A stretch of DNA of 64,000 nucleotides, from the NCBI GenBank assembly GCA_024643345.1, contig JAHENB010000011.1, positions 26,673-90,672 on the forward strand, written 5' to 3'. Below the pieces are notes generated by a model that had not been told where the DNA came from, ran no database searches, and saw only the letters and a program-made list of their open reading frames with translations. Origin of the DNA: Maribacter sp. GTDB taxonomy: Bacteria; Bacteroidota; Bacteroidia; Flavobacteriales; Flavobacteriaceae. Shown piece by piece: positions 1 through 8,341 of this stretch. Numbering within the stretch: the first letter of the stretch is position 1; every line of letters begins with the position of its first letter. A program made the translations under genes and the position numbers.

Positions 1-357
1 TTGCATCAAACGCTCGGGGGAGATATATAGGAATTTGAAATTGCCAAAACAGCAATTATCCAAGAGATCAATGACTTCATCGAAGGGGATGCCCCCGGTG
101 AGTGCAACGGCCTTAATGCCGATTTGTTTGAGCTGATCGACTTGGTTCTGTATCAAGGCGATCAAAGGCGACACCACAATACAAATACCTTTTTGGGCAA
201 GGGCCGGGATTTGAAAGCAAATCGATTTACCTCCCCCTGTTGGCAACAATGCCAGCACATCCTTTTGTTGCAACAAGGCATCGATCACCCGTTCTTGCGA
301 TCCCTTGAACCGGTCATGTCCCCAATGGGTTTTTAATATGTCTTTTGGACTTTGCAC
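1..357 (-). CDS. recQ: ATP-dependent DNA helicase RecQ, N-terminal part
   Basis: This is the first 119 codons of a RecQ-family 3'-5' DNA helicase, cut off by the window edge. The translation shows the RecQ motif 0 (FKGSQERVI, the F-x-x-x-Q type that reads adenine), the Walker A motif TGGGKS, the VVSPLIALIQNQV stretch of motif Ia, and LYISPERL leading toward motif II. The likely start is a GTG at 357-355. It shares one base with the TAG stop of the upstream ATPase gene (TAGTG), so the two genes are probably translationally coupled. RecQ works in recombination and fork repair. The family call is firm from the motifs; domains beyond the first RecA-like lobe cannot be seen. Confidence 0.9.
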   Translation of the reverse strand, partial: MQSPKDILKTHWGHDRFKGSQERVIDALLQQKDVLALLPTGGGKSICFQIPALAQKGICIVVSPLIALIQNQVDQLKQIGIKAVALTGGIPFDEVIDLLDNCCFGNFKFLYISPERLMQ

Positions 358-962
358 TATTTTTGATCGAGCTGGTCCATGATAAAGGCGACCCTACCGT
401 CTACCGTGTCTTTGGGCACTTCAACAACCTGATAGCCGAAATGGGAATAGGTGTTATACAATAACCGATGAATTTCCATGGCCTCTTCATAACTTTCAAA
501 ACGTTCACTATCGAGCGTATAGATCGCTTCCCACATCGGGAGAAGGAATATTGAATCGTAACGATGGCTTTCAAGGGCGTCGATGAATTCAGAATCATAA
601 CTTTGGTCAAAATAATCCATATAAGCGAGAACATCGGGGATTCCCCGGTCAAAGAAAACGACGGGCTGCGCGATGGAGGCAGAATCTTTGTAGTGTTGCA
701 CCCTAGCCCCCATAATTTTTCTGTTAAAACCAAGTGGATCAGGGACGACCGCTATGGGATTGGCGGCAAAATTAGATAGGCCTGCTTTATTTTTGGCCTC
801 AAGGGTCATGCTGCGTATGACCTCTGGAAAACAATGGAAACCCACTTTGCCCAATCCTTCGATCAGGGAAGTCTTACCTGTGCTGGGCCCTCCTGTAATT
901 ACAATTTTTTTTGGATTCAAACGGTTTGGGATTGTTCCCGTAAAAGTAAACAATAAGGGCAA
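357..962 (-). CDS. P-loop ATPase, AAA_28 type
   Basis: A predicted soluble P-loop NTPase of about 200 residues. The Walker A motif is GGPSTGKTSL near residue 25, and FFDRGIPDV near residue 105 resembles a Walker B/LID region of AAA_28 or kinase-like NTPases. Homologues in Bacteroidota are uncharacterised, and some relatives resemble deoxynucleoside kinases. The start is uncertain. The ATG at 962 adds a hydrophobic 14-residue leader that is not needed for the fold, and a TTG at 920 would begin directly before NPKKIVITGGP and may be the real start. The stop overlaps the GTG of recQ by one base, which suggests an operon. Specific function is unknown. Confidence 0.75.
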   Translation of the reverse strand: MPLLFTFTGTIPNRLNPKKIVITGGPSTGKTSLIEGLGKVGFHCFPEVIRSMTLEAKNKAGLSNFAANPIAVVPDPLGFNRKIMGARVQHYKDSASIAQPVVFFDRGIPDVLAYMDYFDQSYDSEFIDALESHRYDSIFLLPMWEAIYTLDSERFESYEEAMEIHRLLYNTYSHFGYQVVEVPKDTVDGRVAFIMDQLDQK

Positions 963-986
963 GCTTAAAAAATTGGCGTTTTGGAC

Positions 987-994
987 TATCTTTG
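987..994 (+). promoter_or_regulatory. Bacteroidota -7 element
   Basis: TATCTTTG matches the TAnnTTTG consensus exactly and ends 12 bases before the ATG of the DUF493 gene at 1007. The mRNA would therefore have a very short leader. No well-spaced -33 TTG was found, so only the -7 element is called. Confidence 0.55.
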
Positions 995-1006
995 TAAAAA
1001 AAATTC

Positions 1007-1294
1007 ATGGATAACGAAAAGTCGGAAGCTTTTTACAATCGATTAAAGGTGCAATTGATCGAGAGTACGCCCTGGCCATCGGTTTACCTTTATAAATTCA
1101 TCGTACCCACCGCGGTCGATAAAATAGATAGGATACATCAAATTTTCGACAATACAGGCGCCGTCATCGAATCAAAACGATCAAAGACCGGTAAATACAC
1201 CAGTCTTTCGATTACTGTGGGTCTCGATGGCCCCGATGCGGTAATTCAATTCTACAAGGAAGTGGGTACCATAAAAGGTGTAATATCACTGTAA
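1007..1294 (+). CDS. DUF493 family protein (YbeD-like)
   Basis: A 95-residue protein of the DUF493/UPF0250 family, a small ferredoxin-like alpha-beta fold related to E. coli YbeD. Its family features are the N-terminal FYNRLKVQL segment, the WPSVYLYKFIVP strand, and a C-terminal YKEVGTIKGVISL that ends in the usual family position. It is cytosolic, without signal or membrane segment. YbeD sits beside lipoate genes in proteobacteria, but no lipoate genes are near here, so a regulatory role is only inherited from the family. A consensus -7 element lies immediately upstream and the ATG at 1007 is the only sensible start. Confidence 0.85.
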   Translation: MDNEKSEAFYNRLKVQLIESTPWPSVYLYKFIVPTAVDKIDRIHQIFDNTGAVIESKRSKTGKYTSLSITVGLDGPDAVIQFYKEVGTIKGVISL

Positions 1295-1378
1295 AATAGG
1301 TATTTTAGCATAATTTTCTTAATTTGCATGCGTTTATAATACGATACTTCCCATTACATTTTTCTAAAACATATCAAT

Positions 1379-2032
1379 TTGAACTTAGTAGAAAATCTAG
1401 AATATAATACGGAAAGATCTTTGTTGATCATTCCCGAATATGGTCGTCATTTCCAGAAAATGGTAGATCATGCTGTTTCCATCGAAGATGATGTGGAGCG
1501 AAACAAAGTGGCAAAGGCCATTATTAGTGTTATGGGCAACCTGCAGCCTCATTTAAGGGATGTGCCCGATTTCCAACACAAGCTATGGGACCAGTTGTTC
1601 ATCATGTCTGATTTTAAATTGGACGTTGAATCGCCATTTCCCATTACAAGCAAGGAGGTCTTGCAGCAACGTCCGGAGCCATTGGCCTATCCTCAAAACC
1701 ATCCGAAGTATCGTTTTTATGGAAACAACATTAAGCGAATGATCGATGTGGCCGTAAAATGGGACAAAGGTGATATGCGCGACGGGTTGGAATATGCCAT
1801 CGCAAATCACATGAAAAAATGCTACTTGAATTGGAATAAGGACACGGTTGACGACAAAGCCATTTTCAAACACCTTTTTGAACTTAGCGATGGTCAAATA
1901 GACCTTACGGGAGAAAATCTTACGGAAAGCGGACAGTTTCTTAAAAACCGGATTGCAAAGACACCACGGGTCACTTCAAGTAAAAAATCCCAAAGAAACA
2001 ATAACAACAACCGAGGTAAGAAACGGTTTTAA
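1379..2032 (+). CDS. DUF4290 domain-containing protein
   Basis: A 217-residue Bacteroidota-specific DUF4290 protein of unknown function. The family N-terminus is visible as LEYNTERSLLIIPEYGRHFQKMVDHA, here beginning from a TTG codon at 1379; no upstream ATG is in frame close by. The last 25 residues are rich in Lys, Arg, Asn and Ser (RNNNNNRGKKRF at the end), which suggests a nucleic-acid-binding or ribosome-associated tail. It lies 14 bases upstream of murA on the same strand, an arrangement that recurs in flavobacteria as far as I know. No catalytic motif is visible. Confidence 0.85.
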   Translation: MNLVENLEYNTERSLLIIPEYGRHFQKMVDHAVSIEDDVERNKVAKAIISVMGNLQPHLRDVPDFQHKLWDQLFIMSDFKLDVESPFPITSKEVLQQRPEPLAYPQNHPKYRFYGNNIKRMIDVAVKWDKGDMRDGLEYAIANHMKKCYLNWNKDTVDDKAIFKHLFELSDGQIDLTGENLTESGQFLKNRIAKTPRVTSSKKSQRNNNNNRGKKRF

Positions 2033-2046
2033 TCTTTCAACCTTAA

Positions 2047-3354
2047 ATGGGGACATTTAAAATTGAGGGGGGGCATAAACTTTCTGGTTCTATAACCCCG
2101 CAAGGTGCAAAGAACGAAGCACTGCAAATTCTTTGTGCGGTACTTCTCACGTCAGAGGAAATCACGATCAACAATATACCCGACATCATCGATGTCAATA
2201 AATTGATCAGCCTTTTGGAAGATCTTGGCGTCAAAATCCAAAAAAAGGGCAAGGGCTCTTATACCTTTAAGGCAGATGACATTAACATGTCGTTTCTCCA
2301 ATCTGAACAGTTCAAACAAGATGGAAAGGGCCTAAGGGGCTCCATTATGTTGGTAGGGCCACTGCTTGCCAGATTTGGAAAAGGATACATACCCAAGCCA
2401 GGCGGCGATAAAATCGGTCGCCGAAGACTTGATACCCATTTTGAGGGGTTCATCAGACTGGGAGCGAAATTTAGATATAATAAGGAAGAGCACTTTTATG
2501 GCGTGGAGGCCAAAAAATTAAAGGGCACCTATATGTTGCTCGATGAGGCTTCGGTGACAGGGACAGCTAACATTTTAATGGCGGCCGTATTAGCAGAAGG
2601 ACAAACCACCATTTATAACGCGGCTTGTGAGCCCTATTTGCAACAACTGTGCAAGATGCTCAATAGAATGGGCGCAAAAATCACAGGGGTTGGGTCGAAT
2701 ATGTTGGTCATCGAAGGCGTAAAAAAATTAGGGGGAACACAACATACCATGTTGCCCGACATGATTGAAATTGGAAGTTGGATCGGTTTGGCGGCGATGA
2801 CCAAAAGTGAACTCACCATCAAGAATGTTAGCTGGGACGATCTAGGACAGATACCCAACGTTTTCCGTAAACTCGGAATACAGGTCGAGCGCAAGGGCGA
2901 TGATATTTATATTCCCGAACACAAGAATGGCTATGAAATACAGAACTATATCGATGGTTCAATACTGACCATTGCAGATGCACCTTGGCCAGGTATGACC
3001 CCCGATTTATTGAGTATTATATTGGTGGTGGCCACCCAGGCCAAAGGAGAGGTGTTGGTTCATCAAAAGATGTTCGAAAGCCGGTTGTTCTTTGTAGACA
3101 AACTAATAGATATGGGCGCCAAGATCATTCTTTGCGACCCCCATAGGGCAACGGTGATAGGCCATAATTTTAAATATACCCTAAAGGCGACCGTAATGGT
3201 CTCTCCAGATATCAGGGCAGGGGTTTCCCTCTTGATCGCTGCTCTTTCGGCCAAGGGTACATCGACCATTCATAACATCGAACAGATCGATCGAGGTTAT
3301 GAAGACATTGACAATAGACTTCGCGCCATCGGTGCTAAAATAGTCAGGGTATAA
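2047..3354 (+). CDS. murA: UDP-N-acetylglucosamine 1-carboxyvinyltransferase
   Basis: MurA catalyses the first committed step of peptidoglycan synthesis, transferring enolpyruvate from PEP to UDP-GlcNAc in the cytoplasm. The 435-residue protein has full family length and both inside-out alpha/beta domains. Visible markers are the KNE substrate-binding motif (residues 22-24), PWPGMTPDLLS with the catalytic Asp, and DIRAGVSLL with the PEP-binding Arg. The active-site loop reads PGGDKIGRRRLD, so residue 121 (codon GAT at 2407-2409) is Asp where E. coli has Cys115. A Cys-to-Asp change at this position is the known basis of intrinsic fosfomycin resistance in mycobacteria and chlamydiae. The ATG is 14 bases after the DUF4290 stop, so co-transcription is likely. 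Confidence 0.96.
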   Translation: MGTFKIEGGHKLSGSITPQGAKNEALQILCAVLLTSEEITINNIPDIIDVNKLISLLEDLGVKIQKKGKGSYTFKADDINMSFLQSEQFKQDGKGLRGSIMLVGPLLARFGKGYIPKPGGDKIGRRRLDTHFEGFIRLGAKFRYNKEEHFYGVEAKKLKGTYMLLDEASVTGTANILMAAVLAEGQTTIYNAACEPYLQQLCKMLNRMGAKITGVGSNMLVIEGVKKLGGTQHTMLPDMIEIGSWIGLAAMTKSELTIKNVSWDDLGQIPNVFRKLGIQVERKGDDIYIPEHKNGYEIQNYIDGSILTIADAPWPGMTPDLLSIILVVATQAKGEVLVHQKMFESRLFFVDKLIDMGAKIILCDPHRATVIGHNFKYTLKATVMVSPDIRAGVSLLIAALSAKGTSTIHNIEQIDRGYEDIDNRLRAIGAKIVRV

Positions 3355-3533
3355 TATTCCTGAATCCCTACATTTTCTTCATATCAAGGCTATTGTAATT
3401 CAATAGGTGAAGTTTTATTTTAGGGCGAATAATTAAACTGTCCCAATAATAAATATTACCCTAAGCTTTTGAAACCAGTTGCTAGGGACTATTTTACCAA
3501 ATACCGAATTTCAAAAAAAATAATCAACGGCCT

Positions 3534-3857
3534 ATGGAGAAAGAAAATTCAAACCAATCACCTCTGATCAACAATGACAGTGCCGATAAAAAAAGATTTG
3601 AAATGAGGATAGGAAATCATATCGCTTTTATGGATTATATCCTTTCCAAACAAAATATAATCTACCTGACCCATACCGAGGTACCCATAGCACTGGCAGG
3701 TAGGGGTATCGGTAGTATCTTGGTCTCAAAGGTCTTGGAATACGTCAAGGAACAACAGTTGAAAATGGCCCCGTTGTGCCCGTTTCTGGCAACATACCTT
3801 AAACGTCACCCTGAAATGGCAAAGGATATCCTTGCCCCTGGATATACTGTCGGCTAA
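3534..3857 (+). CDS. GNAT-like N-acetyltransferase, short form
   Basis: A 107-residue protein of the short acetyltransferase group (YidJ/NATD1-like). The acetyl-CoA pyrophosphate loop is seen as GRGIGSILVSKVLEYV around residues 56-71. It is followed by the family-typical strand KMAPLCPFLATYLKRHPE. The substrate is unknown; relatives are often assigned to acetylation of small molecules or proteins on weak evidence. It stands alone, 179 bases after murA, and converges with the pirin gene (8-base gap). The ATG at 3534 is preceded by an A-rich leader with no Shine-Dalgarno sequence. Confidence 0.85.
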   Translation: MEKENSNQSPLINNDSADKKRFEMRIGNHIAFMDYILSKQNIIYLTHTEVPIALAGRGIGSILVSKVLEYVKEQQLKMAPLCPFLATYLKRHPEMAKDILAPGYTVG

Positions 3858-3865
3858 ACTTTTAT

Positions 3866-4864
3866 TTACTTCTCTATTAATTTGCCATCGGGATATTTGG
3901 CGAATCTCCCATTATTTTTTGGGTGCACATGGTCGTGATGCTGCCATGGCCATCCCCCGAACTGGGTAGTGCGGTATTCCTGCATCGCTTGTTGTATTTC
4001 CTCTTCGGTGTTCATTACGAATGGGCCGTATTTTACAATGGGTTCGGCGATCGGCTTGCCCTGCAACATTAAAAAATGAGCTGTTTGCGATCCGGTCTGG
4101 ATATTAATTTCCTGACCAGCCACCAACTCGATACCTGAATTTTTTTCTATCCGTTGTCCCTCCACCATTATAGAATCCCCTTCATAGAAGTAAAGTGTTC
4201 GGTTCACATTGGAAACCGCCCGAGGTAAGATGAATTCAGAATTTGCTTTGATATGGATATTCCAAATGGCAACTTCATTCTCCATATCTGCCGCCCATGA
4301 ATTTGGGGCCGGGTCCGGTGCTTTTTGGTCTTGATATGATCCGGCAATGATTTTAACACGATAATCCTTTGTCTCGACAACGGGAATGTCCTCATGCCAA
4401 AGCATGGCAAAATGGGGTGAAACAAATTTGTTTTTTTTGGGAAGGTTCAACCAGATTTGAAACAATTCCATAGTATTGTTATCCTCCGTATTCAGTAAAG
4501 GAAACATTTCACAATGTTGTACCCCCTTTCCTGCCGTCATCCATTGCACATCACCCTGGCCAAAACGGCCTGCTGCACCCAATGAATCGGAATGGTCACA
4601 AAAGCCTTTGTTTACAATGGTAACGGTCTCAAACCCCCGATGGGGATGCGCAGGAAAGCCTGGAACGGTTTGGCCATGGTACATGCGCCATCCATCCTTT
4701 ATGGTAAAGTCGTTCCCCAAATTTCTGCCCGCTAAGGAGGCGTTGGGCGTCATGTCTTCCTTGGCCTTGGGATAATGGTCCAGGTGATACACACAGAATA
4801 GAAAAGGATCTTGGGTCTGCCAAGGAAAGCCAAGTTTGAATATAGATTTTATGGAATTTGCCAT
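3866..4864 (-). CDS. Pirin family protein
   Basis: A 332-residue bicupin of the pirin family. The metal ligands of the N-terminal cupin are recognisable: H73 and H75 in HPHRGFET, then H117 and E119 in GVQHCEMFP, matching the His-His-His-Glu iron site of human pirin and E. coli YhhW. YhhW-type pirins have quercetin dioxygenase activity in vitro; the cellular role is unclear. The C-terminal end has FGGWPW and a His-rich stretch (QHHDHVHPKNN) that may bind metal. The gene lies 21 bases after the VOC protein gene on the same strand and may be co-transcribed with it. Confidence 0.92.
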   Translation of the reverse strand: MANSIKSIFKLGFPWQTQDPFLFCVYHLDHYPKAKEDMTPNASLAGRNLGNDFTIKDGWRMYHGQTVPGFPAHPHRGFETVTIVNKGFCDHSDSLGAAGRFGQGDVQWMTAGKGVQHCEMFPLLNTEDNNTMELFQIWLNLPKKNKFVSPHFAMLWHEDIPVVETKDYRVKIIAGSYQDQKAPDPAPNSWAADMENEVAIWNIHIKANSEFILPRAVSNVNRTLYFYEGDSIMVEGQRIEKNSGIELVAGQEINIQTGSQTAHFLMLQGKPIAEPIVKYGPFVMNTEEEIQQAMQEYRTTQFGGWPWQHHDHVHPKNNGRFAKYPDGKLIEK

Positions 4865-4885
4865 ATGCCATTATTTTAATAGATA

Positions 4886-5338
4886 CTATTCGTGAATTGC
4901 CGTATTGATTTCTACCCAATTGTTCTCTGGGTCTTTGATATAGATCTGTTTCACCCCATCTGCACGATTTGTTACCGCATTTTTCTTTCCGGGCCAATCC
5001 CAATAGGTGATATTCAGATTACCCAGATGCTCAATCAAGGCATCCAAATTTTGGGTCGCAAGACAAAGGTGTACACTTTTGCTGTGTTCCATGGCCACGC
5101 TATCCTTTCCAATCAGGTGCATTTGGGAATTACCATGTATTTTAAACCAACGGAAACCAGAAGTAGCGGAAGGATGGGGAATTTCCTCTAATTTCAAAAT
5201 ATTGGCGTAAAAATCGCCCACCTTTTCCAAATCCTTGACGATAAGTGAATAATGATCATATTTAAAATCAAAGGATTGGGCGCTGAGCAGCCCGCAGTTT
5301 AAGATTAGGAACAGGAGAAGTAAAACGCTTTTTTTCAT
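4886..5338 (-). CDS. Exported VOC-fold (glyoxalase-like) protein
   Basis: A 150-residue protein with a Sec signal peptide (MKKSVLLLLFLILNCGLLSAQ) followed by one vicinal-oxygen-chelate domain. Domain markers are YDHYSLIVKDLEKVGDFYANIL at the start and IKDPENNWVEI at the end, with a Glu in the usual metal position. A second module or homodimer partner would complete the site. The catalysed reaction cannot be inferred. Export to the periplasm is unusual for VOC enzymes but frequent for small paralogues in flavobacteria. It lies upstream of pirin on the same strand. Confidence 0.85.
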   Translation of the reverse strand: MKKSVLLLLFLILNCGLLSAQSFDFKYDHYSLIVKDLEKVGDFYANILKLEEIPHPSATSGFRWFKIHGNSQMHLIGKDSVAMEHSKSVHLCLATQNLDALIEHLGNLNITYWDWPGKKNAVTNRADGVKQIYIKDPENNWVEINTAIHE

Positions 5339-5405
5339 TTATTCTATTGTAAAAGATGTTAATATTCCAACAAACAAATAGGTTATCCCTTAGGGTTTTA
5401 TGAAA

Positions 5406-5420
5406 AGAGCCTTTGGCTCT
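5406..5420 (-). terminator. Possible terminator hairpin
   Basis: A perfect 6-bp stem (AGAGCC/GGCTCT) with a 3-base loop stands in the 218-base gap between the SemiSWEET-like and VOC genes. On the minus strand only a short T run (TTT) follows, so it is at best a weak intrinsic terminator for the upstream minus-strand genes. Confidence 0.3.
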
Positions 5421-5556
5421 GGTCCGGTTTTTTGTTATTGCCAATCATTAATCGGATGCCTCTTTAATTTTGTTTTGACGAAGTCAAAGATATCCATTAT
5501 TATCAGAAGGAAACATAATGAAAATTATGGGAATGGCCATTTTTAGGATACCAAAT

Positions 5557-5844
5557 CTATCTTAATCTTGTTTTCTTTTTAAGTACCACTATGAACATTG
5601 CGATTTGCAATACCAAAGCAATGGCGTTGGTGAGCCAAAGCGCAACCGCCCCGAACCTAAGTCCATAAAGACCCCAAAACAAATAAATAAATATCCATCC
5701 CACCACGAAGCCCATTGAAAGACTGCTTGGTTTGCCCGAAGTCTTTTCCTTATGAACTTGTAGGGCTATCACAAAGCAAGCCCCAACCCCGAATATGACC
5801 CCCATAGTCTCAAAAACCGATTCGGATATTTCAAAGAGGAACAT
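5557..5844 (-). CDS. SemiSWEET-like three-helix membrane protein
   Basis: A 95-residue protein with three predicted membrane helices (about residues 10-27, 42-62 and 66-87). The layout and motifs resemble bacterial SemiSWEET sugar transporters, which form dimeric 3+3 helix pores. The first helix ends in IALQVHKEKTSGKPSSLS where SemiSWEETs have PQ-x-x-K-x-x-KT. The second contains FWGLYGL, and the third carries the conserved Asn in LTNAIALV. I chose the ATG at 5844, two bases after the TAA of the acetyltransferase gene; the longer reading frame would overlap that gene by 56 bases. The Pro-to-Leu change in the PQ motif is unusual. Sugar transport is an inference from family resemblance. Confidence 0.6.
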   Translation of the reverse strand: MFLFEISESVFETMGVIFGVGACFVIALQVHKEKTSGKPSSLSMGFVVGWIFIYLFWGLYGLRFGAVALWLTNAIALVLQIAMFIVVLKKKTRLR

Positions 5845-5845
5845 C

Positions 5846-6421
5846 TTAGATTTGTTTGATTGCTTTGCATGGATTGCCATAGGCCAAGGTATTGTCTGCA
5901 ATATCCTTGGTCACCACCGAACCGGCTCCAATGGTCACATTGTCACCGATATTTACCCCTGGCATGATTACGGTATTACCACCTATCCAAACATTTTCGC
6001 CAATATTGACCGGGGAGGTATTCGTCAAATACCGAGCAGTTCCCGAATCGTCTTTAATGATGCGTTCACTTGCCTTCAAAGGGTGCTTTGCGGTATAGAT
6101 CTGGACAAAAGGGGCAATAAGCCCATTCTTGCCAATAGTTATGGTATTGTTGTCGAGGAAAAAACAATTGGCGTTTATAAATGTACCTTCCCCTATGGAA
6201 ATGTTTTCCCCATAATCACAATAAAAAGGGGGTTCTATCCATACCCTTTCGCCTTTAAATTTGAACAATTGATTCAATAGGACCTCTCTTTTTTCAATTT
6301 CCGTAGATTCAAGTCGGTTGTATTGATGGAACAACCTTCTCGCCTTGTGGTACATGGCGAGCAATTCCGAATCTCTGGAATTATAATGGTATCCCGAAAG
6401 CATTTTTTCTTTTTCGGTCAT
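5846..6421 (-). CDS. Sugar O-acetyltransferase (Maa/NodL type)
   Basis: A 191-residue left-handed beta-helix acetyltransferase of the maltose/galactoside acetyltransferase type. The N-terminal Mac domain (MTEKEKMLSGYHYNSRDSELLAMY) and the hexapeptide repeats are clear. The active-site region has YTAKHPLKASER, with His in the catalytic position, and WIGGNTVIMPGVNIG before VVTKDI. Such enzymes move acetyl from acetyl-CoA to a sugar hydroxyl, and the true substrate is often unknown. Its stop lies just before the start of the SemiSWEET-like gene, so the two are probably co-translated. Confidence 0.92.
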   Translation of the reverse strand: MTEKEKMLSGYHYNSRDSELLAMYHKARRLFHQYNRLESTEIEKREVLLNQLFKFKGERVWIEPPFYCDYGENISIGEGTFINANCFFLDNNTITIGKNGLIAPFVQIYTAKHPLKASERIIKDDSGTARYLTNTSPVNIGENVWIGGNTVIMPGVNIGDNVTIGAGSVVTKDIADNTLAYGNPCKAIKQI

Positions 6422-6464
6422 CGTTATCTATCGTTCGAAAGCTAATTTTACAAAATCGATGGGA

Positions 6465-6899
6465 TTATCCATCGAATTGCAGTGTAAGATGGGTACCATC
6501 GCAATACGGTTTGTTTCTGGATCCCCCACAGCGACAAAAAGCTGTGGCATTCGATTTTTTTTCAATTTTTCCGTCTGGTAAGGTTACGGTAAGTTCTCCT
6601 CTAATCAATAGAGGACCCTTGGCGGTAACCTGAATCTCGGTCTGTTGTGAAATCTCTGCAGCTTGATTTGCCGAACCATCGTTCAATTCGTAGCCCAAAG
6701 CACCTGATGGGCATTTTTTAATTTGGTCGATCAAGGCATCCGCAGAGGCTTCCTTGGGTTTTATCCATGGCTTTTCTTCTGGACGGTAAACTTTGGGCAG
6801 GGCTGTGACGCAAATACCGGAATGAATGCATTTCTGGGGTTTCCAAACCACCTTGATTTCCCCGTTTTCGTACTTCTTAATGATTTCTCCTGTGCCCAT
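6465..6899 (-). CDS. YjdI-type ferredoxin fused to CDGSH iron-sulfur domain
   Basis: A 144-residue two-domain iron-sulfur protein. Residues 8-72 form a divergent Fer4_19/YjdI domain with Cys24, Cys30 and Cys63 (CIHSGICV and KKCPSGAL). Residues 95-140 form a CDGSH domain, with Cys122, Cys124, Cys133 and His137 in CRCGGSRNKPYCDGTH, an exact 3Cys-1His [2Fe-2S] site. Single-domain versions are encoded next to each other in some bacteria; here they are one polypeptide. A redox or cluster-transfer role is likely but no partner is evident. It lies 11 bases upstream of the M20 amidohydrolase stop side and is transcribed in the same direction. Confidence 0.88.
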   Translation of the reverse strand: MGTGEIIKKYENGEIKVVWKPQKCIHSGICVTALPKVYRPEEKPWIKPKEASADALIDQIKKCPSGALGYELNDGSANQAAEISQQTEIQVTAKGPLLIRGELTVTLPDGKIEKKSNATAFCRCGGSRNKPYCDGTHLTLQFDG

Positions 6900-6910
6900 A
6901 CCTTTCGATC

Positions 6911-8341
6911 TTAATTTTTACCGATGGGTGGGGGTCCGTCAGGAATAATGGGCTCATAGACTTCACTTCCCTTACGTTCCTTGAATTCTGCCTTCACTTT
7001 TTCCACCAATTTGGGATTCTCAAATAAATCGACCGCGGTCATGCCCAATGCCTTTGAGGCGTAAAGCATGCCCTTATGACCAATGCTCATACCGCCACAG
7101 GCCACCACGGCCCACGAATGCCAAGGTGTATCTTTAGGGGCAACGGTAACCCCTAAATTGATGTTTGCCACATTCCAGCTTACATCTCCAACATCGGTTG
7201 AACCACCACCAGGGTTTTCCTTGGTGGCTTCCAGGGGTTTGATGCTGCTATCCATGCCTATTTGTGGTTTGCCCGTTGCTTCCTGAATTCTTTTTCCAAA
7301 GATGGTTTCTTCCTCTGTGTAGGAGATAGGGCCCAATAGTTCTAGGTTTCCCTGCATAATTTCACCACCGGCCCGGTTAACCAAAACCTCATAAATACCG
7401 GATATCAAGGATATCTTATAATCAACATTGGCCATGATGGCAGCTCCCTCGGCCATCTTCATTACGCGCTCATAAACAGGCATCATACCGCTGCGCTTGG
7501 TGTCGCGTACGCGTACCCACAAGCGGGCATAATCGGGCACCACGTTGACCACCTGGCCACCATCTTGAATATGATAATGTATCCGCACCGTGGGCTGAAT
7601 GTGTTCACGGTAATAATTGATTCCCGTCGTATACAGCTCTAAGGCATCCGCTGCGCTACGTCCGTTCCATGGATCCATTGACGCATGCGCGGCCTGTCCA
7701 TAAAACTCTACCTTAAAATCGACCAAGGCCAAGGTACTTTGCACATCGGCTTCGGTGGCAGCGGCAGGATGCCAGCTCAGGTTCACATCAACATCATTCC
7801 AAAGTCCTTCCCTTACCATCCATATCTTGCCGAAGTATTTTTCTTCCGAAGGTGTTCCCATAAACTTGATGGTCCCCTTTATCTTGCCTGCTTCCATCAG
7901 TTCCTTCACCGCGATGGCAGCTCCCAAACTGGCCGTTCCAAAGAGATTGTGACCGCATCCATGACCGGCGGCCCCTTCATTCAGTGCTTCTTTGTTCGGT
8001 TGCGCTTTTTGGGAGATACCGGGCAACGCATCAAACTCGCCCAGTATGCTGATCACCGGCTGGCCAGAACCATAGGTCGCCGTGAAGGCTGTTGGTATTC
8101 CTGCCACGCCCCTAGAGACGGTAAAACCGTTTTTTTCGGCGTAATCGGCCAATATTTTCGAGGATTCCGTTTCTTCGAATGCGGTTTCGGCCAAGGCCCA
8201 AATAGCATCACTGGCCTTGATCAATTCGACCTCATGTTTTTCTATTGAAGCAATGATCGCTTTTTTGTTGTTCGTGATTTTTTGTGCCGTAATCAGAGAC
8301 ACTGTGAACAGTAACAAATAGGTAAGGATTACTTTTTTCAT
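6911..8341 (-). CDS. Exported M20 amidohydrolase (AbgB-like)
   Basis: A 476-residue zinc amidohydrolase of the M20 family, closest in layout to p-aminobenzoyl-glutamate hydrolase subunit B. A Sec signal peptide (MKKVILTYLLLFTVSLITAQ) places it in the periplasm, unlike E. coli AbgB. Metal-site motifs are GHGCGHNLFG near residue 128, PSEEKYFGK, and WHPAAATEAD. The dimerisation lid segment contains GQAAHASMDPWNGRSAADALEL. The C-terminus is Pro- and Gly-rich (PDGPPPIGKN). Likely substrates are N-acyl or aminobenzoyl-glutamate amides; the exact substrate cannot be read from the sequence. The following iron-sulfur gene is 11 bases downstream. Confidence 0.9.
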   Translation of the reverse strand: MKKVILTYLLLFTVSLITAQKITNNKKAIIASIEKHEVELIKASDAIWALAETAFEETESSKILADYAEKNGFTVSRGVAGIPTAFTATYGSGQPVISILGEFDALPGISQKAQPNKEALNEGAAGHGCGHNLFGTASLGAAIAVKELMEAGKIKGTIKFMGTPSEEKYFGKIWMVREGLWNDVDVNLSWHPAAATEADVQSTLALVDFKVEFYGQAAHASMDPWNGRSAADALELYTTGINYYREHIQPTVRIHYHIQDGGQVVNVVPDYARLWVRVRDTKRSGMMPVYERVMKMAEGAAIMANVDYKISLISGIYEVLVNRAGGEIMQGNLELLGPISYTEEETIFGKRIQEATGKPQIGMDSSIKPLEATKENPGGGSTDVGDVSWNVANINLGVTVAPKDTPWHSWAVVACGGMSIGHKGMLYASKALGMTAVDLFENPKLVEKVKAEFKERKGSEVYEPIIPDGPPPIGKN

